NCBI RefSeq assembly: GCF_014648635.1
Contig: NZ_BMRM01000004.1
Coordinates: 186,001 to 250,000, forward strand
Source of the DNA: Streptomyces cinerochromogenes
Lineage (GTDB): Bacteria; Actinomycetota; Actinomycetes; Streptomycetales; Streptomycetaceae
DNA: 64,000 bases
Reading direction: 5' to 3'
Shown here: positions 46,961 through 57,331 of the stretch, one piece after another
Position numbering within the stretch: position 1 is the stretch's first letter
How the letters are laid out: every line of letters begins with the position of its first letter
Program-made: the position numbers and the translations under genes
Notes under the pieces: generated by a model
The model's input: the letters and a program-made list of their open reading frames with translations, nothing else
The model's database searches: none
Told to the model about the DNA's origin: nothing

Positions 46961-48223
46961 CTACCGTCGCTCGAAGCGGGCCAGCGTGGCGGCGACCACT
47001 CCGTAGAGCGCGGCGACCAGAATCACCAGCGTCGCTGAGCGGCCGTCCGGCGGCAGCATCAGAGCCGCTGCCCCCGCCGCGCCGACGAAGGCGATGTTGA
47101 AGAGCACGTCGTACACGGAGAAGACGCGACCGCGGAAACCGTCCTCGACGCAGGCCTGCACGATCGTGTCCGTGGCGATCTTGGCGCCCTGGGTGGTCAG
47201 GCCCAGAACGAAGGCCGCGACCATGAGCGGCCCGGTGGCGAACGGGAGACCCAGGGCGGGTTCCAGTACCGCGGCCGCCCCGGAGCACACCACGATCCAG
47301 CGGCCGGGACCGAGCCGTCCCGCCGTCCAGGGCGTCACCACCGCCGCTGCGAAGAATCCCGCGCCGGACAGCGCCAGTGCCAGCCCGAGCAGTCGCAGTC
47401 CCTCTTCGGGGCTGTCGGCGAGGGCGTAGCGGCAGAGCATGAGCAGCAGGACGAGGAGTGCGCCGTAGCAGAAGCGCATCACGGTCATCGCGGTCAGGGC
47501 CCAGGCCGCTTCCCTGCGCCGGGGTGCTGTCAGGTGCCGGACGGCCGCCAGCAGCTCCTGTGCCGTCTCGGCGAGTGCCGCGGCCAGGCGGGGGCGTGCC
47601 GGATGCCGGTCGGGGCCGAGGAGGCCGGGCGCCAGTCGCAGGGCAGCGAGGCTCGCGCACAGATAGAGGAAGGAGCCGAACAGGACCACGGCCGCGTCCG
47701 AGCCCGAGGACAGGATCCGTACGGCGAAGGCGAGGCCTCCGCCCGTGGCCGCCGCGAGGGTGCCGGCGGTCGGGGAGAGCGAGTTGGCCAGCACCAGACG
47801 CTGGGCGTCGACGACCCGGGGCAGAGCGGCGGACAGCCCGGCGAGGACGAAGCGGTTCACGGCGGTCACGCACAGCGCCGAGGCGTAGAAGAGCCAGTCG
47901 GGGGCGTGGCCGAGCATCAGTACCGCGGTGGCTGCGGCCAGCAGGGCGCGTAGCAGGTTGCCGTACACGAACACCTGCCGGCGGCGCCATCGGTCCAGCA
48001 GGACACCGGCGAAGGGGCCGACCAGCGAGTAGGGGAGCAGCAGGACCGCCATCGCCGAGGCGATCGCGGTGGCCGAGGTCTGCTTCTCCGGGGAGAACAC
48101 GACGTACGCGGCGAGTGCGACCTGGTAGACGCCGTCGGCGCCCTGGGACAGGAGGCGGACGTGGAGCAGGCGCCGGAAGTTCCGCAGGCACAGCAGGACG
48201 CGCAGGTCACGGACGACGGGCAT
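46961..48223 (-). CDS. MFS transporter
   Basis: 420 residues from ATG at 48223. Twelve predicted helices with the MFS motif GVLLDRWRRRQVFVYGNLLRA after helix 2 and GRVFSVYDVLFNIAFVGAAGAAAL in the C-terminal half, the latter typical of MDR-type EntS/MefA-like permeases (MFS_3). Cytoplasmic N-terminus carries a basic segment. Convergent with pcnA. Substrate unknown. Confidence 0.9.
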   Translation of the reverse strand: MPVVRDLRVLLCLRNFRRLLHVRLLSQGADGVYQVALAAYVVFSPEKQTSATAIASAMAVLLLPYSLVGPFAGVLLDRWRRRQVFVYGNLLRALLAAATAVLMLGHAPDWLFYASALCVTAVNRFVLAGLSAALPRVVDAQRLVLANSLSPTAGTLAAATGGGLAFAVRILSSGSDAAVVLFGSFLYLCASLAALRLAPGLLGPDRHPARPRLAAALAETAQELLAAVRHLTAPRRREAAWALTAMTVMRFCYGALLVLLLMLCRYALADSPEEGLRLLGLALALSGAGFFAAAVVTPWTAGRLGPGRWIVVCSGAAAVLEPALGLPFATGPLMVAAFVLGLTTQGAKIATDTIVQACVEDGFRGRVFSVYDVLFNIAFVGAAGAAALMLPPDGRSATLVILVAALYGVVAATLARFERR

Positions 48224-48245
48224 GGATCACACCCTCACACATGCG

Positions 48246-48279
48246 GAAGGTCCCCGGGTCGCGGAACCCGGGGACCTTC
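48246..48279 (-). terminator. Terminator of the inositol-phosphate synthase transcript
   Basis: Perfect 14-bp stem GAAGGTCCCCGGGT / ACCCGGGGACCTTC with a 6-base loop, 46 bases beyond the stop at 48326 on the minus strand. Confidence 0.75.
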
Positions 48280-48325
48280 ACAGCCCTGGCAGGAGCGTTC
48301 TCGTGCGAGCGGGGCGCTGGGCGCC

Positions 48326-49408
48326 TTAGCGCTCGACCTCGCCGCGGATGAACTTCTCGACGTTCTCGCGGGCCTCGTCGTCGAAGTACTGGACCGGCGG
48401 GGACTTCATGAAGTACGAGGACGCCGACAGGATCGGGCCGCCGATGCCGCGGTCCTTGGCGATCTTCGCGGCGCGCAGGGCGTCGATGATGACACCCGCG
48501 GAGTTCGGGGAGTCCCAGACCTCCAGCTTGTACTCCAGGTTCAGCGGAACGTCACCGAAGGCGCGGCCCTCCAGGCGGACGTACGCCCACTTGCGGTCGT
48601 CCAGCCAGGCGACGTAGTCGGACGGGCCGATGTGGACGTTCTTCTCGCCGAGGTCCCGGTCGGGGATCTGGGAGGTGACGGCCTGCGTCTTGGAGATCTT
48701 CTTGGACTCCAGGCGCTCGCGCTCGAGCATGTTCTTGAAGTCCATGTTGCCGCCGACGTTCAGCTGCATGGTGCGGTCGAGGATGACACCGCGGTCCTCG
48801 AACAGCTTCGCCATGACGCGGTGCGTGATGGTGGCGCCGACCTGGGACTTGATGTCGTCACCGACGATCGGGACACCGGCCTCGGTGAACTTGTCCGCCC
48901 ACTCCTTGGTGCCGGCGATGAAGACCGGGAGGGCGTTGACGAAGGCGACCTTGGCGTCGATGGCGCACTGGGCGTAGAACTTCGCCGCGTCCTCGGAGCC
49001 GACGGGCAGGTAGCAGACCAGGACGTCGACCTGCTTGTCCTTGAGGACCTGGACGACGTCGACCGGCTCCTCGGCGGACTCCTCGATGGTGGCGCGGTAG
49101 TACTTGCCGAGGCCGTCGAGGGTGTGGCCGCGCTGGACGGTGACACCGGTGCTGGGCACGTCGCAGATCTTGATGGTGTTGTTCTCGGAGGCGCCGATGG
49201 CGTCCGCCAGGTCGAGACCGACCTTCTTGGCGTCGACGTCGAACGCCGCGACGAACTCGACGTCGCGGACGTGGTAGTCACCGAACTGCACGTGCATCAG
49301 GCCGGGGACCTTGGACGCCGGGTCGGCGTCCTTGTAGTACTCGACTCCCTGCACCAGCGACGCGGCGCAGTTGCCCACGCCGACGATGGCTACGCGAACC
49401 GAACCCAT
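48326..49408 (-). CDS. ino1: Inositol-3-phosphate synthase
   Basis: 360 residues from ATG at 49408, with GGGAGC upstream. NAD-binding [20 protein letters not shown], then [42 protein letters not shown], and [18 protein letters not shown], the actinobacterial Ino1 pattern. It converts glucose 6-phosphate to inositol 3-phosphate for phosphatidylinositol, mannosides and mycothiol. PadR is encoded just upstream (43-base gap), probably in one unit. Confidence 0.95.
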   Translation of the reverse strand: MGSVRVAIVGVGNCAASLVQGVEYYKDADPASKVPGLMHVQFGDYHVRDVEFVAAFDVDAKKVGLDLADAIGASENNTIKICDVPSTGVTVQRGHTLDGLGKYYRATIEESAEEPVDVVQVLKDKQVDVLVCYLPVGSEDAAKFYAQCAIDAKVAFVNALPVFIAGTKEWADKFTEAGVPIVGDDIKSQVGATITHRVMAKLFEDRGVILDRTMQLNVGGNMDFKNMLERERLESKKISKTQAVTSQIPDRDLGEKNVHIGPSDYVAWLDDRKWAYVRLEGRAFGDVPLNLEYKLEVWDSPNSAGVIIDALRAAKIAKDRGIGGPILSASSYFMKSPPVQYFDDEARENVEKFIRGEVER

Positions 49409-49451
49409 TCCGGTTGCTCCCTGTGTGTACGAGTGAGGCCCTGAGTGGGAC

Positions 49452-50135
49452 TCACGTGGCGGTGTCGTCGGGCGTATCCGTCCGGGAGGTGTCCCCGGGA
49501 CGGGGCAGGCCGCCCGTCGATCCATTGGTGGTGTCCTGCTGAGCGGACCCCCCGGTCGCGGAACCCCTCAGGTCCCGCCCGGCCCGCTCGCTCTCGATGA
49601 GCTCGTTCAGCCAGCGCACTTCGCGCTCCACGGACTCCATCCCGTGGCGCTGGAGCTCAAGCGTGTAGTCGTCGAGGCGCTCCCGGGTGCGCGCGAGGGA
49701 GGCGCGCATCTTCTCCAGGCGCTCCTCCAGTCGGCTGCGCCGGCCCTCCAGGACGCGCATGCGCACATCGCGCGAGGTCTGCCCGAAGAAGGCGAACCGC
49801 GCGGCGAAGTGTTCGTCCTCGTACGCGTCGGGGCCGGTCTGCGAGAGCAGCTCCTCGAAGTGCTCCTTGCCTTCCGCGGTCAGCCGGTAAACGATCTTGG
49901 CGCGACGTCCGGTGAGGGGAGCGGCGAGTGCGTCGTCGTGGGTGTTTCCGGGTTCCTCGATCAGCCAGCCGTTGGCGACCAGGGCCTTGAGACAGGGGTA
50001 GAGCGTCCCGTAGCTGAACGCGCGGAACACACCCAGTGACGTGTTGAGTCGTTTACGCAGCTCGTAACCGTGCATAGGGGACTCGCGGAGCAGGCCGAGT
50101 ACGGCGAACTCAAGGATGCCGGAGCGCCGGCTCAT
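49452..50135 (-). CDS. PadR-family transcriptional regulator
   Basis: 227 residues from ATG at 50135. N-terminal winged helix [52 protein letters not shown] is the PadR signature; a long helical C-terminal domain ([25 protein letters not shown]) dimerises. Residues 180-227 are disordered. A perfect PadR-type palindrome lies 73 bases upstream. Cotranscribed with ino1. Confidence 0.92.
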   Translation of the reverse strand: MSRRSGILEFAVLGLLRESPMHGYELRKRLNTSLGVFRAFSYGTLYPCLKALVANGWLIEEPGNTHDDALAAPLTGRRAKIVYRLTAEGKEHFEELLSQTGPDAYEDEHFAARFAFFGQTSRDVRMRVLEGRRSRLEERLEKMRASLARTRERLDDYTLELQRHGMESVEREVRWLNELIESERAGRDLRGSATGGSAQQDTTNGSTGGLPRPGDTSRTDTPDDTAT

Positions 50136-50207
50136 CGTCGCCTCCTCTCGGTCCCGCAGGTCTTTCCCGCAGGTCTCGCGGTGCCTCTCAGCGTCTTTAT
50201 CTCACAC

Positions 50208-50230
50208 TGATGTATCGACTCGATACATCA
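50208..50230. promoter_or_regulatory. PadR operator palindrome
   Basis: TGATGTATCGA and TCGATACATCA are perfect 11-base arms around one C. The ATGT...ACAT ends fit PadR sites. It lies between divergent padR and the PBP gene and could control both; the distance to PBP (300 bases) makes padR/ino1 control the simpler view. Confidence 0.75.
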
Positions 50231-50531
50231 CGACGATAGAACGGCCTCTCGCGGGCGACAAGAGGGGCGGTGGTGAACGGGATCACATCACCGATTCGTA
50301 GGAGGCAACTTGCCTGTTTTGGGGTGAACTTCGGGGCTCGGGGGGTTTTGGTGGTGCGTAGTCTGTGCGGCATGCACACCACCGGGAACCGCGAGATGCC
50401 TGGGGAGCGTCGTTGTCCCTGGTGCAGTACGGGTGAATGCAGTACCGACCACATCCGTACTTCGGGGGGACCGGAAACCAGCCGCCGTTCCAGGCGCGCA
50501 CGGGTGCGCCTGCCCGAGGAGTAATCGTTCG

Positions 50532-53213
50532 ATGAGCGAGCACCGTCGCAAACCGCCGCAGCCGCAGGAAGGCGGACGTGCCGCGGCCCGACGCGGCCAG
50601 TCCGGCTCGTCCTCCGGCCGCCGTGCGGCACCGCGAGGCGCCACCGGGTCCCCTGCCGACTCCTATGGGTCCCGTTCCTATGGGCCGGAGTCCGCTGGCT
50701 CGGAAGGTGAGGAGCGTCCCTACAGCGGCAGGGCCGAGGCCCGCCGTGCCGCCCAGAAGGGCGGCCGACGCAGAGCCGCCGACAACACCTCTCCCGGCGG
50801 CCGGCGCGGCGGCCCGGGCGGGCCGACCGGTCCCGGCCGCGGCAAGGGCCGCGCGACGACGGCGCCCGGCAAGAAGCGGTTCATCGACTATCCCCGGGCC
50901 GACAAGTTCGGCTGGCGGCGCTGGGTACCGTCCTGGAAGCTGGTCAGCGGGCTGTTCATCGGCTTCGTCGGCAGCCTGGTGGTGATGGTCGGCGTCGGCT
51001 ACGCGATGGTCTCGATCCCCAACGAGAACGATGCCGCCAAGTCCCAGAACAACGTCTACTACTGGGCTGACGGCAGCCAGATGGTGGCCACCGGCACAGG
51101 CGTGAACCGGCAGAACGTCACCATCGACAAGATCCCCGAGGCCATGCAGTGGGCCGTGATCTCGGCGGAGAACAAGAGCTTCTACCAGGACTCGGGTGTC
51201 GACCCCATGGGTATCGCCCGGGCCCTGGCCAACATGGCGCGGGGCGGCCAGACGCAGGGTGGTTCGACGATCACCCAGCAGTTCGTCAAGAACACGTACC
51301 TGAGCCAGGAGCAGACGGTCACCCGTAAGTTCAAGGAGATGTTCATCTCCATAAAGGTGGGGACGAAGCTCGACAAGAAGCAGATTCTGCAGGGCTATCT
51401 GAACACCTCGTACTACGGCCGTGGTGCCTACGGCATCCAGGCGGCCGCCCAGACCTACTACGGCGTGGACGCGGTCGACCTCAAGCCGAGCCAGTGCGCC
51501 TTCCTCGCGGCGCTGCTGAAGGGCCCGACGTACTACGACCCGGCCGGCAACGCCGATCTCGACAAGTCGGCGACCGCCAAGGCGAACGAGAAGCGGTCCA
51601 GGGAGCGCTGGTCCTGGATCCTCAACGAGATGCACAAGGACAAGCACCTCAGCGACACCCAGTACCAGGACGCGATCAAGGCGTACCCCAAGCCCCAGGG
51701 CCGCAAGGCGACGAAGGGCATGACCGGCCAGATCAGCTACCTGGTCGACACGGCCAAGAAGTACGTCCTGAACCACTCCGACATCACCGAGGCGCAGTTC
51801 GACCAGGGCGGCTACCAGATCTACACGACCTTCGACAAGAAGAGCGTCAACGCCCTGAGCGCCGCCGTGAAGAAGGTCCAGAAGGAAAATCTCGACCCGA
51901 AGCACCGCGAGAAGGACAAGTACGTCCAGTTCGGTGCGGCGTCGGTGCAGCCCGCGGACGGGAAGATCGTCGCGCTCTACGGCGGTGACGGATACGAGAA
52001 CGGTCACTTCACCAACAACGCCGACACCTCCGGTGTGCCCGTCGGCTCGACGTGGAAGCCCTTCGTGCTGGCCGCGGCCATGCAGTACGGCACCTACCGG
52101 TCCGACGGCGAGGGCATCTCCCCGCTGAGCAAGTACAACGGCAACGACAAGCTCAAGGTCCTCAACCAGGACGGCACCCCCGTCCTGAAGAAGGACGGCT
52201 CCGTCTTCTACCAGCGCAACGAGGGCCCCAAGCCCTGGGGCTACATCACCCTGCGCAAGGCCATGGAGCAGTCCGTCAACACGCCGTTCGTGCAGCTCGG
52301 CATGGACGTGGGGATGTCGAAGGTCCGGGACGTCGCGAAGGCGTCCGGCATCCTCGACGCCAGTTTCGCCTCGCTCAACCCGTCCTTCGCCATCGGCACC
52401 TCGACGCCGAGCGCGATCCGCATGGCCGACGCCTACGCGACCTTCGCAGCCTCCGGCAAGCACGCGGATCCGTACTCCGTGCTGAGCGTCAAGAAGGACG
52501 GCGAGGAACTGCCGGGCTTCACCAAGCCCAAGGTGACGCAGGCGATGCCGGAGAACGTGGCCAACAACGTGACGGACACGCTGGAGAACGTGATCCAGAA
52601 CGGTACGGGTCAGAACGCCAAGGCCCTGGGCCGTACCGCCGCCGGCAAGACCGGTACGACCGACAGCAACAAGTCGGCATGGTTCGTCGGCTACACCCAG
52701 CAGCTGTCGACCTCGGTCGCGATGTTCCGTGAGAACCCCAAGGACCACGAGCTGCTGTCCATGAACGGTACGGCGGGTGTGGACTCCATCCACGGTGGTG
52801 ACATCCCGACGCAGGTGTGGACCGAGTACATGAAGGACGCGCTCAAGGGCAAGAACGACCTCGGCTTCCCGGACGCCACCGAGATCGGCACGGTCCAGAA
52901 CGAGGCGGGGGCCCCCACCCCGACCCCGAGCGCCACCATCACGCCGAGCCCGACGCCCAGCGACACGCCGAGCCCGACGCCCAGCCAGACGACCACCACG
53001 CCGTCCCCGTCGCCGAGCGAGTCCTGCCAGTTCGGCGCCTGGGACCCGAACTGCAACGGGAACGGCAACGGCAACGGCAACGGAGGCGTGGACACCGGCG
53101 GCACCGATGGAGGCGGAGGGACGACACCGACGCCCACCGCCACGGACACCACTGGAACCGGCAACACCCGTGGAAACGGCAACGGAGGCATCTTCGGTGG
53201 TCAGACGGGTTAA
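50532..53213 (+). CDS. Class A penicillin-binding protein (transglycosylase/transpeptidase)
   Basis: 893 residues from ATG at 50532. A basic, disordered cytoplasmic part (1-135), one helix near 137-160, then GT51 glycosyltransferase (AENKSFYQDSGVDPMGIARAL with catalytic Glu213; GGSTITQQFVKN) and transpeptidase domain with STWK (Ser506), SVN (581-583) and KTGTT (Lys706). The C-terminus is a Thr/Pro-rich then Asn/Gly repeat tail. It builds and crosslinks peptidoglycan. Confidence 0.96.
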   Translation: MSEHRRKPPQPQEGGRAAARRGQSGSSSGRRAAPRGATGSPADSYGSRSYGPESAGSEGEERPYSGRAEARRAAQKGGRRRAADNTSPGGRRGGPGGPTGPGRGKGRATTAPGKKRFIDYPRADKFGWRRWVPSWKLVSGLFIGFVGSLVVMVGVGYAMVSIPNENDAAKSQNNVYYWADGSQMVATGTGVNRQNVTIDKIPEAMQWAVISAENKSFYQDSGVDPMGIARALANMARGGQTQGGSTITQQFVKNTYLSQEQTVTRKFKEMFISIKVGTKLDKKQILQGYLNTSYYGRGAYGIQAAAQTYYGVDAVDLKPSQCAFLAALLKGPTYYDPAGNADLDKSATAKANEKRSRERWSWILNEMHKDKHLSDTQYQDAIKAYPKPQGRKATKGMTGQISYLVDTAKKYVLNHSDITEAQFDQGGYQIYTTFDKKSVNALSAAVKKVQKENLDPKHREKDKYVQFGAASVQPADGKIVALYGGDGYENGHFTNNADTSGVPVGSTWKPFVLAAAMQYGTYRSDGEGISPLSKYNGNDKLKVLNQDGTPVLKKDGSVFYQRNEGPKPWGYITLRKAMEQSVNTPFVQLGMDVGMSKVRDVAKASGILDASFASLNPSFAIGTSTPSAIRMADAYATFAASGKHADPYSVLSVKKDGEELPGFTKPKVTQAMPENVANNVTDTLENVIQNGTGQNAKALGRTAAGKTGTTDSNKSAWFVGYTQQLSTSVAMFRENPKDHELLSMNGTAGVDSIHGGDIPTQVWTEYMKDALKGKNDLGFPDATEIGTVQNEAGAPTPTPSATITPSPTPSDTPSPTPSQTTTTPSPSPSESCQFGAWDPNCNGNGNGNGNGGVDTGGTDGGGGTTPTPTATDTTGTGNTRGNGNGGIFGGQTG

Positions 53214-53257
53214 CCCGGTGATCCGGCCGATGGGCGACCATATCGCCCACCAGGGGT

Positions 53258-53271
53258 GTTTCACGTGAAAC
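53258..53271. promoter_or_regulatory. parS: parS site 7, after the PBP gene
   Basis: Perfect GTTTCACGTGAAAC 45 bases past the PBP stop and 3 bases before a terminator hairpin. Confidence 0.97.
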
Positions 53272-53273
53272 AT

Positions 53274-53304
53274 GGGCCGCCGCACCTGATCGGTGCGGCG
53301 GCCC
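53274..53304 (+). terminator. Terminator of the PBP gene
   Basis: Perfect 13-bp stem GGGCCGCCGCACC / GGTGCGGCGGCCC around TGATC; followed by CGGTGTTTTC. Confidence 0.75.
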
Positions 53305-53342
53305 TCGGTGTTTTCCCAGACAGGTACGGCAGGATGTGCCCC

Positions 53343-54896
53343 ATGCCCAGTGCAGAGATGACGCCCGCGAGCAGGCACGAGCCCGAGCCCGTGGGGCCCG
53401 CCGTGGCAGAGACGGTGCAGCCGACCAGGGAGGACGAGGTCGCCGCCGCCGGCAGTGAGCTGATCGGCGGCCCCCTGGGGCGGCACGCCCTGCTCGGGAA
53501 CTCCTGGTGGACCCCGGTACGGGTCGTGGCGCTCGTGGCGATCGGCATGTTCGCCCTCGGCCTGGTCCAGAAGGCACCCTGCTACAACAGCGCCTGGTTC
53601 TTCGGCGCGAGCAGCCAGTACACACACGCCTGCTATTCGGACATTCCGCACCTTTACCAGGGACGCGGGTTCGCCGACCATCTCGTGCCGTACTTCGACA
53701 AGCTCCCGGGCGACATGGACTACCTCGAATACCCGGTGTTGACCGGCGTGTTCATGGAGGTGGCGTCCTGGCTGACACCGCACAGCGGCAGCATCCAGCA
53801 CCAGGAGCAGTGGTACTGGTTCGTCAACGCCGGGATGCTGATGGCGTGCGCCGCCGTCATCGCCGTATGCGTGGCCCGCACCCACCGCCGACGCCCCTGG
53901 GACGGCCTGCTGGTCGCCCTCGCCCCCGCCTTCGCGCTCACCGCGACCATCAACTGGGACCTGCTGGCGGTGGCGCTGACGGCCGCCGCGATGCTGATGT
54001 GGGCGCGGGGCCGGGCCGTCGCCTTCGGCGTCCTCCTGGGGCTCGCCACGGCCGCCAAGCTGTATCCCGTCGTACTGCTCGGGCCCCTGCTGGTCCTGTG
54101 CTGGCGGGCCGGCAAGTGGCGCGAGTTCTTCCAGGCCCTGGCCGGCGCGGTGGTCGCCTGGCTCCTGGTGAACCTGCCCGTGATGCTCACGCACGACGCG
54201 ACGGGCTTCCACATCCGCGAGGGGTGGGCCAAGTTCTACACCTTCAGCAAGGAGCGCGGAGTCGACTTCGGCTCCTTCTGGCTGATCTGGGCGCAGAACA
54301 CCAGCACCCCGCCCACCACCGACTTCGTCAACAACGCGGCCATGGTGCTGGTCGTGCTGTGCTTCCTCGGCATCGCGGCGCTGGCTTTCGCCGCTCCGCG
54401 CCGCCCGCGCTTCGCCCAGCTGGCCTTCCTGATGGTGGCCGCCTTCGTGCTCACCAACAAGGTGTACTCCCCGCAGTACGTCCTGTGGCTGGTGCCGCTC
54501 GCGGTCCTCGCCCGGCCCAAGTGGCGGGACTTCCTGATCTGGCAGGCCTGCGAGGTGGCGTACTTCCTCGGTATCTGGCTGTACCTCGCCTACACGACCA
54601 GCGGAGACGCCCACAAGGGCCTGCCGACGCAGGGCTACCACTGGGTGATCGTGGTGCACCTGGCGGGCACGCTGTACCTGTGCGCCGTCGTCGTACGGGA
54701 CATCCTCATGCCGGAGCGGGACGTGGTGCGCCGGTCCGGTGACGACGATCCCTCGGGCGGAGTGCTCGACGGAGCGGAGGACGCGTTCGTGCTCGGCGCG
54801 GCGACCCATCCGCCGCAGCACGCCGCCCACTTCGAGGCGTCCCAGGTCGACTGGGGGCGGCCCGAGACCCTGTCGCACCAGGACAGTTCACCCTGA
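53343..54896 (+). CDS. GT87-like membrane mannosyltransferase
   Basis: 517 residues from ATG at 53343; ATG at 53334 is an alternative, and an upstream GTG would begin inside parS. About ten helices, with a YLEYPVLTGVFMEVASWL loop, the GT-C-type Asp-rich DLLAVALTAAAMLMWARGR segment and AAKLYPVVLLGPLLVL, as in actinobacterial DUF2029/GT87 polyprenol-phosphate mannosyltransferases (PimE relatives). Acceptor unknown; the ino1 gene nearby is suggestive of a glycolipid acceptor. An acidic cytoplasmic tail ends the protein. Confidence 0.85.
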   Translation: MPSAEMTPASRHEPEPVGPAVAETVQPTREDEVAAAGSELIGGPLGRHALLGNSWWTPVRVVALVAIGMFALGLVQKAPCYNSAWFFGASSQYTHACYSDIPHLYQGRGFADHLVPYFDKLPGDMDYLEYPVLTGVFMEVASWLTPHSGSIQHQEQWYWFVNAGMLMACAAVIAVCVARTHRRRPWDGLLVALAPAFALTATINWDLLAVALTAAAMLMWARGRAVAFGVLLGLATAAKLYPVVLLGPLLVLCWRAGKWREFFQALAGAVVAWLLVNLPVMLTHDATGFHIREGWAKFYTFSKERGVDFGSFWLIWAQNTSTPPTTDFVNNAAMVLVVLCFLGIAALAFAAPRRPRFAQLAFLMVAAFVLTNKVYSPQYVLWLVPLAVLARPKWRDFLIWQACEVAYFLGIWLYLAYTTSGDAHKGLPTQGYHWVIVVHLAGTLYLCAVVVRDILMPERDVVRRSGDDDPSGGVLDGAEDAFVLGAATHPPQHAAHFEASQVDWGRPETLSHQDSSP

Positions 54897-54925
54897 GCGA
54901 ACACCTCATCGGTGAGGTCATGCAG

Positions 54926-54958
54926 AAGGCCGTATCCGGGCGTTCCGGATACGGCCTT
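54926..54958. terminator. Convergent terminator of the mannosyltransferase and racemase-like genes
   Basis: Perfect 14-bp stem AAGGCCGTATCCGG / CCGGATACGGCCTT with loop GCGTT, between the two converging stops. Confidence 0.8.
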
Positions 54959-54977
54959 CACGTTGTCCCGGACGGAC

Positions 54978-56009
54978 TCAGCGGTCCACGAGACGGTCGA
55001 ACTGGGTCGTGGTGTGCCGCAGATGGGCCACCAGCTCGTCACCCACCTGGGGCTCGGGGGCGTCCGCGGGCACGAACAGGATCGAGACCTGCATGTGCGG
55101 CGGCTCGGCGAACCAGCGCTGCTTGCCGCCCCAGACGAACGGAGAAAGGTTCCGGTTCACTGTGGCGAGCCCGGCGCGTGCGACGCCCTTGGCGCGCGGC
55201 ATGACGCCGTGCAGGGCCTTCGGAGCCTCCAGGCCCACCCCGTGCGACGTACCGCCCGCCACGACCACCAGGAAGCCGTCCGAGGCCGCCTTCTGCTGCC
55301 GGTAGCCGAACCGGTCGCCCTTCGCCACGCGCGTGACGTCCAGGACGGCACCGCGGTACTCGGTGGCCTCGTGGTCCCCCAGCCACAGCCGCGTGCCGAT
55401 GCGCGCGCGGAACCGGGTCTGCGGGAACTGCTGCTGGAGCCGGGCCAGCTCGTCCGCCTTGAGGTGGCTGACGAACATCGTGTGCAGCGGCAGCCGTGCC
55501 GCGCGCAGCCGGTCCATCCAGCCGATGACCTCCTCGACGGCGTCCGAGCCGTCGGTGCGGTCCAGCGGCAGATGGATGGCGAAGCCCTCCAGGCGGACGT
55601 TCTCTATGGCCTGGTGCAGCTGGGGCAGATCCTGCTCACTGATGCCGTGCCGCTTCATCGAGGACATCACCTCGATGACCACACGGGCACCCACGAGGCC
55701 GTACACACCGTCGATCGACGACACCGAGCGGACCACCCGGTCGGGCAGCGGCACCGGCTCCTCGCCGCGCCGGTACGGGGTGAGCACGAGCAGGTCACCG
55801 CCGAACCAGTCCTTGATGCGCGCGGCCTCGTAGGTGGTGCCGACAGCGAGCATGTCCGCACCGAGCCGTGTGGCCTCCTCCGACAGCCGCTCGTGCCCGA
55901 AGCCGTAACCGTTGCCCTTGCAGACCGGGACGAGCCCGGGGAACTGCTCCTGCACGTGCTTGTGGTGCGCCCGCCAGCGCGCGGTGTCGACGTAGAGCGT
56001 GAGCGCCAT
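54978..56009 (-). CDS. Alanine racemase-like PLP protein next to femX
   Basis: 343 residues from ATG at 56009. N-terminal fold-type III barrel with PVCKGNGYGFG (Lys31), matching the PLP Lys of alanine racemases, and FAIHLPLD and HTMFVSHL strands. The C-terminal beta domain differs from canonical Alr, and I do not see the usual catalytic Tyr motif. Immediately downstream (minus strand) of femX by 85 bases, suggesting a peptidoglycan role. Streptomycetes have another alr elsewhere, so the substrate may differ. Confidence 0.8.
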   Translation of the reverse strand: MALTLYVDTARWRAHHKHVQEQFPGLVPVCKGNGYGFGHERLSEEATRLGADMLAVGTTYEAARIKDWFGGDLLVLTPYRRGEEPVPLPDRVVRSVSSIDGVYGLVGARVVIEVMSSMKRHGISEQDLPQLHQAIENVRLEGFAIHLPLDRTDGSDAVEEVIGWMDRLRAARLPLHTMFVSHLKADELARLQQQFPQTRFRARIGTRLWLGDHEATEYRGAVLDVTRVAKGDRFGYRQQKAASDGFLVVVAGGTSHGVGLEAPKALHGVMPRAKGVARAGLATVNRNLSPFVWGGKQRWFAEPPHMQVSILFVPADAPEPQVGDELVAHLRHTTTQFDRLVDR

Positions 56010-56094
56010 GGCCGGACCCGGAACCTTTCTCGTGGCTGGGGTGGATCGAAGGTGTGTGAGCTGTGAAGGCTATGGAATCAAACGCCCGCGCGGC

Positions 56095-57213
56095 TCAGCG
56101 GCGCGACATGTAGATGTCGAGCGCCTTGTGGAGCAGCTTGTTCAGCGGGAAGTCCCACTCGCCGAGGTACTCCGCGGCCTGGCCGCCCGTGCCGACCTTG
56201 AACTGGATCAGGCCGAAGAGGTGGTCGGTCTCGTCCAGCGAGTCGGAGATACCGCGCAGGTCGTAGACGGTCGCGCCCATCGCGTAGGCGTCGCGCAGCA
56301 TCCGCCACTGCATGGCGTTCGACGGCCGGACCTCACGCCCGATGTTGTCGGAGGCGCCGTAGGAGTACCAGACGTGCCCGCCGACGATCAGCATCGTCGC
56401 CGCGGACAGGTTCACGCCGTTGTGGCGGGCGAAGTACAGCCGCATGCGGTTGGGGTCCTCGGTGTTGAGGGCCGTCCACATGCGCTGGAAGTACGACAGC
56501 GGCCGGGGCCGGAAGTGGTCACGGACGGCCGTGATCTCGTACAGCCGCTGCCACTCGGCCAGGTCCTGGTAGCCGCCCTGGACGACCTCGACGCCGGCCT
56601 TCTCGGCCTTCTTGATGTTGCGGCGCCACAGCTGGTTGAAGTTCTTGTGGACCTCTTCCAGGGAGCGGTTCGCCAGCGGCACCTGGTAGACGTAACGGGG
56701 CTGCACGTCGCCGAAGCCGGCGCCGCCGTCCTCGCCCTGCTGCCAGCCCATGCGGCGCAGCTTGTCGGCCACCTCGAAGGCGCGCGGCTCGATGAAGTCG
56801 GCCTCCAGGTCGCGCAACCGCTTGACGTCCGGGTCCTGGATGCCCCTCTTGATGGTGTCCGCGTTCCAGCGGCGGATGATCACCGGCGGGCCCATCTTCA
56901 CGGAGAAGGCACCCTGCTGCTTCAGGTGCGCCAACATCGGCTGGATCCAGTCGTCCAGGTTCGGCGCGTACCAGTTGATGACCGGGCCCTCGGGCAGGTA
57001 GGCGAGGTAGCGCTTGATCTTGGGCAGCTGGCGGTAGAGGACCAGGCCCGCGCCGACCAGCTGGCCGCTCCGGTCGAACCAGCCGAGGTTCTCCGAGCGC
57101 CACTCCGCCTTCACATCTGCCCAGGCCGGGACCTGCATGTGGCTCGCCGCCGGCAGGCTCTGGATGAATGCCAGATGCTGCTCGCGACTGATGGTCCTCA
57201 GGGTCAGGCTCAT
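56095..57213 (-). CDS. femX: FemX: adds glycine to peptidoglycan precursors
   Basis: 372 residues from ATG at 57213. Two GNAT-like lobes: [19 protein letters not shown] at the start, [35 protein letters not shown], and [40 protein letters not shown], the Fem signature. In Streptomyces coelicolor the orthologue adds the Gly bridge to LL-diaminopimelate stem peptides using Gly-tRNA. Between a PBP and an alanine racemase-like gene, so context agrees. Confidence 0.93.
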   Translation of the reverse strand: MSLTLRTISREQHLAFIQSLPAASHMQVPAWADVKAEWRSENLGWFDRSGQLVGAGLVLYRQLPKIKRYLAYLPEGPVINWYAPNLDDWIQPMLAHLKQQGAFSVKMGPPVIIRRWNADTIKRGIQDPDVKRLRDLEADFIEPRAFEVADKLRRMGWQQGEDGGAGFGDVQPRYVYQVPLANRSLEEVHKNFNQLWRRNIKKAEKAGVEVVQGGYQDLAEWQRLYEITAVRDHFRPRPLSYFQRMWTALNTEDPNRMRLYFARHNGVNLSAATMLIVGGHVWYSYGASDNIGREVRPSNAMQWRMLRDAYAMGATVYDLRGISDSLDETDHLFGLIQFKVGTGGQAAEYLGEWDFPLNKLLHKALDIYMSRR

Positions 57214-57331
57214 TCGGGGCGCTCCTCGGGCTGGTGTGTCCCCATGGGTACAGGGGCTCCGGCTCTCGCGCCGAAGCCTACTGCGCCGTGCGAGCGCCCC
57301 GACTGGGCGTACGGCCCTTTGTCCCGGCGGG

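Noticed and set aside
53256-53342. Mannosyltransferase starting at the GTG overlapping parS
   Set aside because: The sequence between it and ATG 53343 contains the PBP terminator hairpin and shows no coding character.
50283-54878. A 1531-codon frame opposite the PBP and mannosyltransferase genes
   Set aside because: Same GC-driven effect; the plus-strand genes have motifs, ribosome sites and normal lengths.
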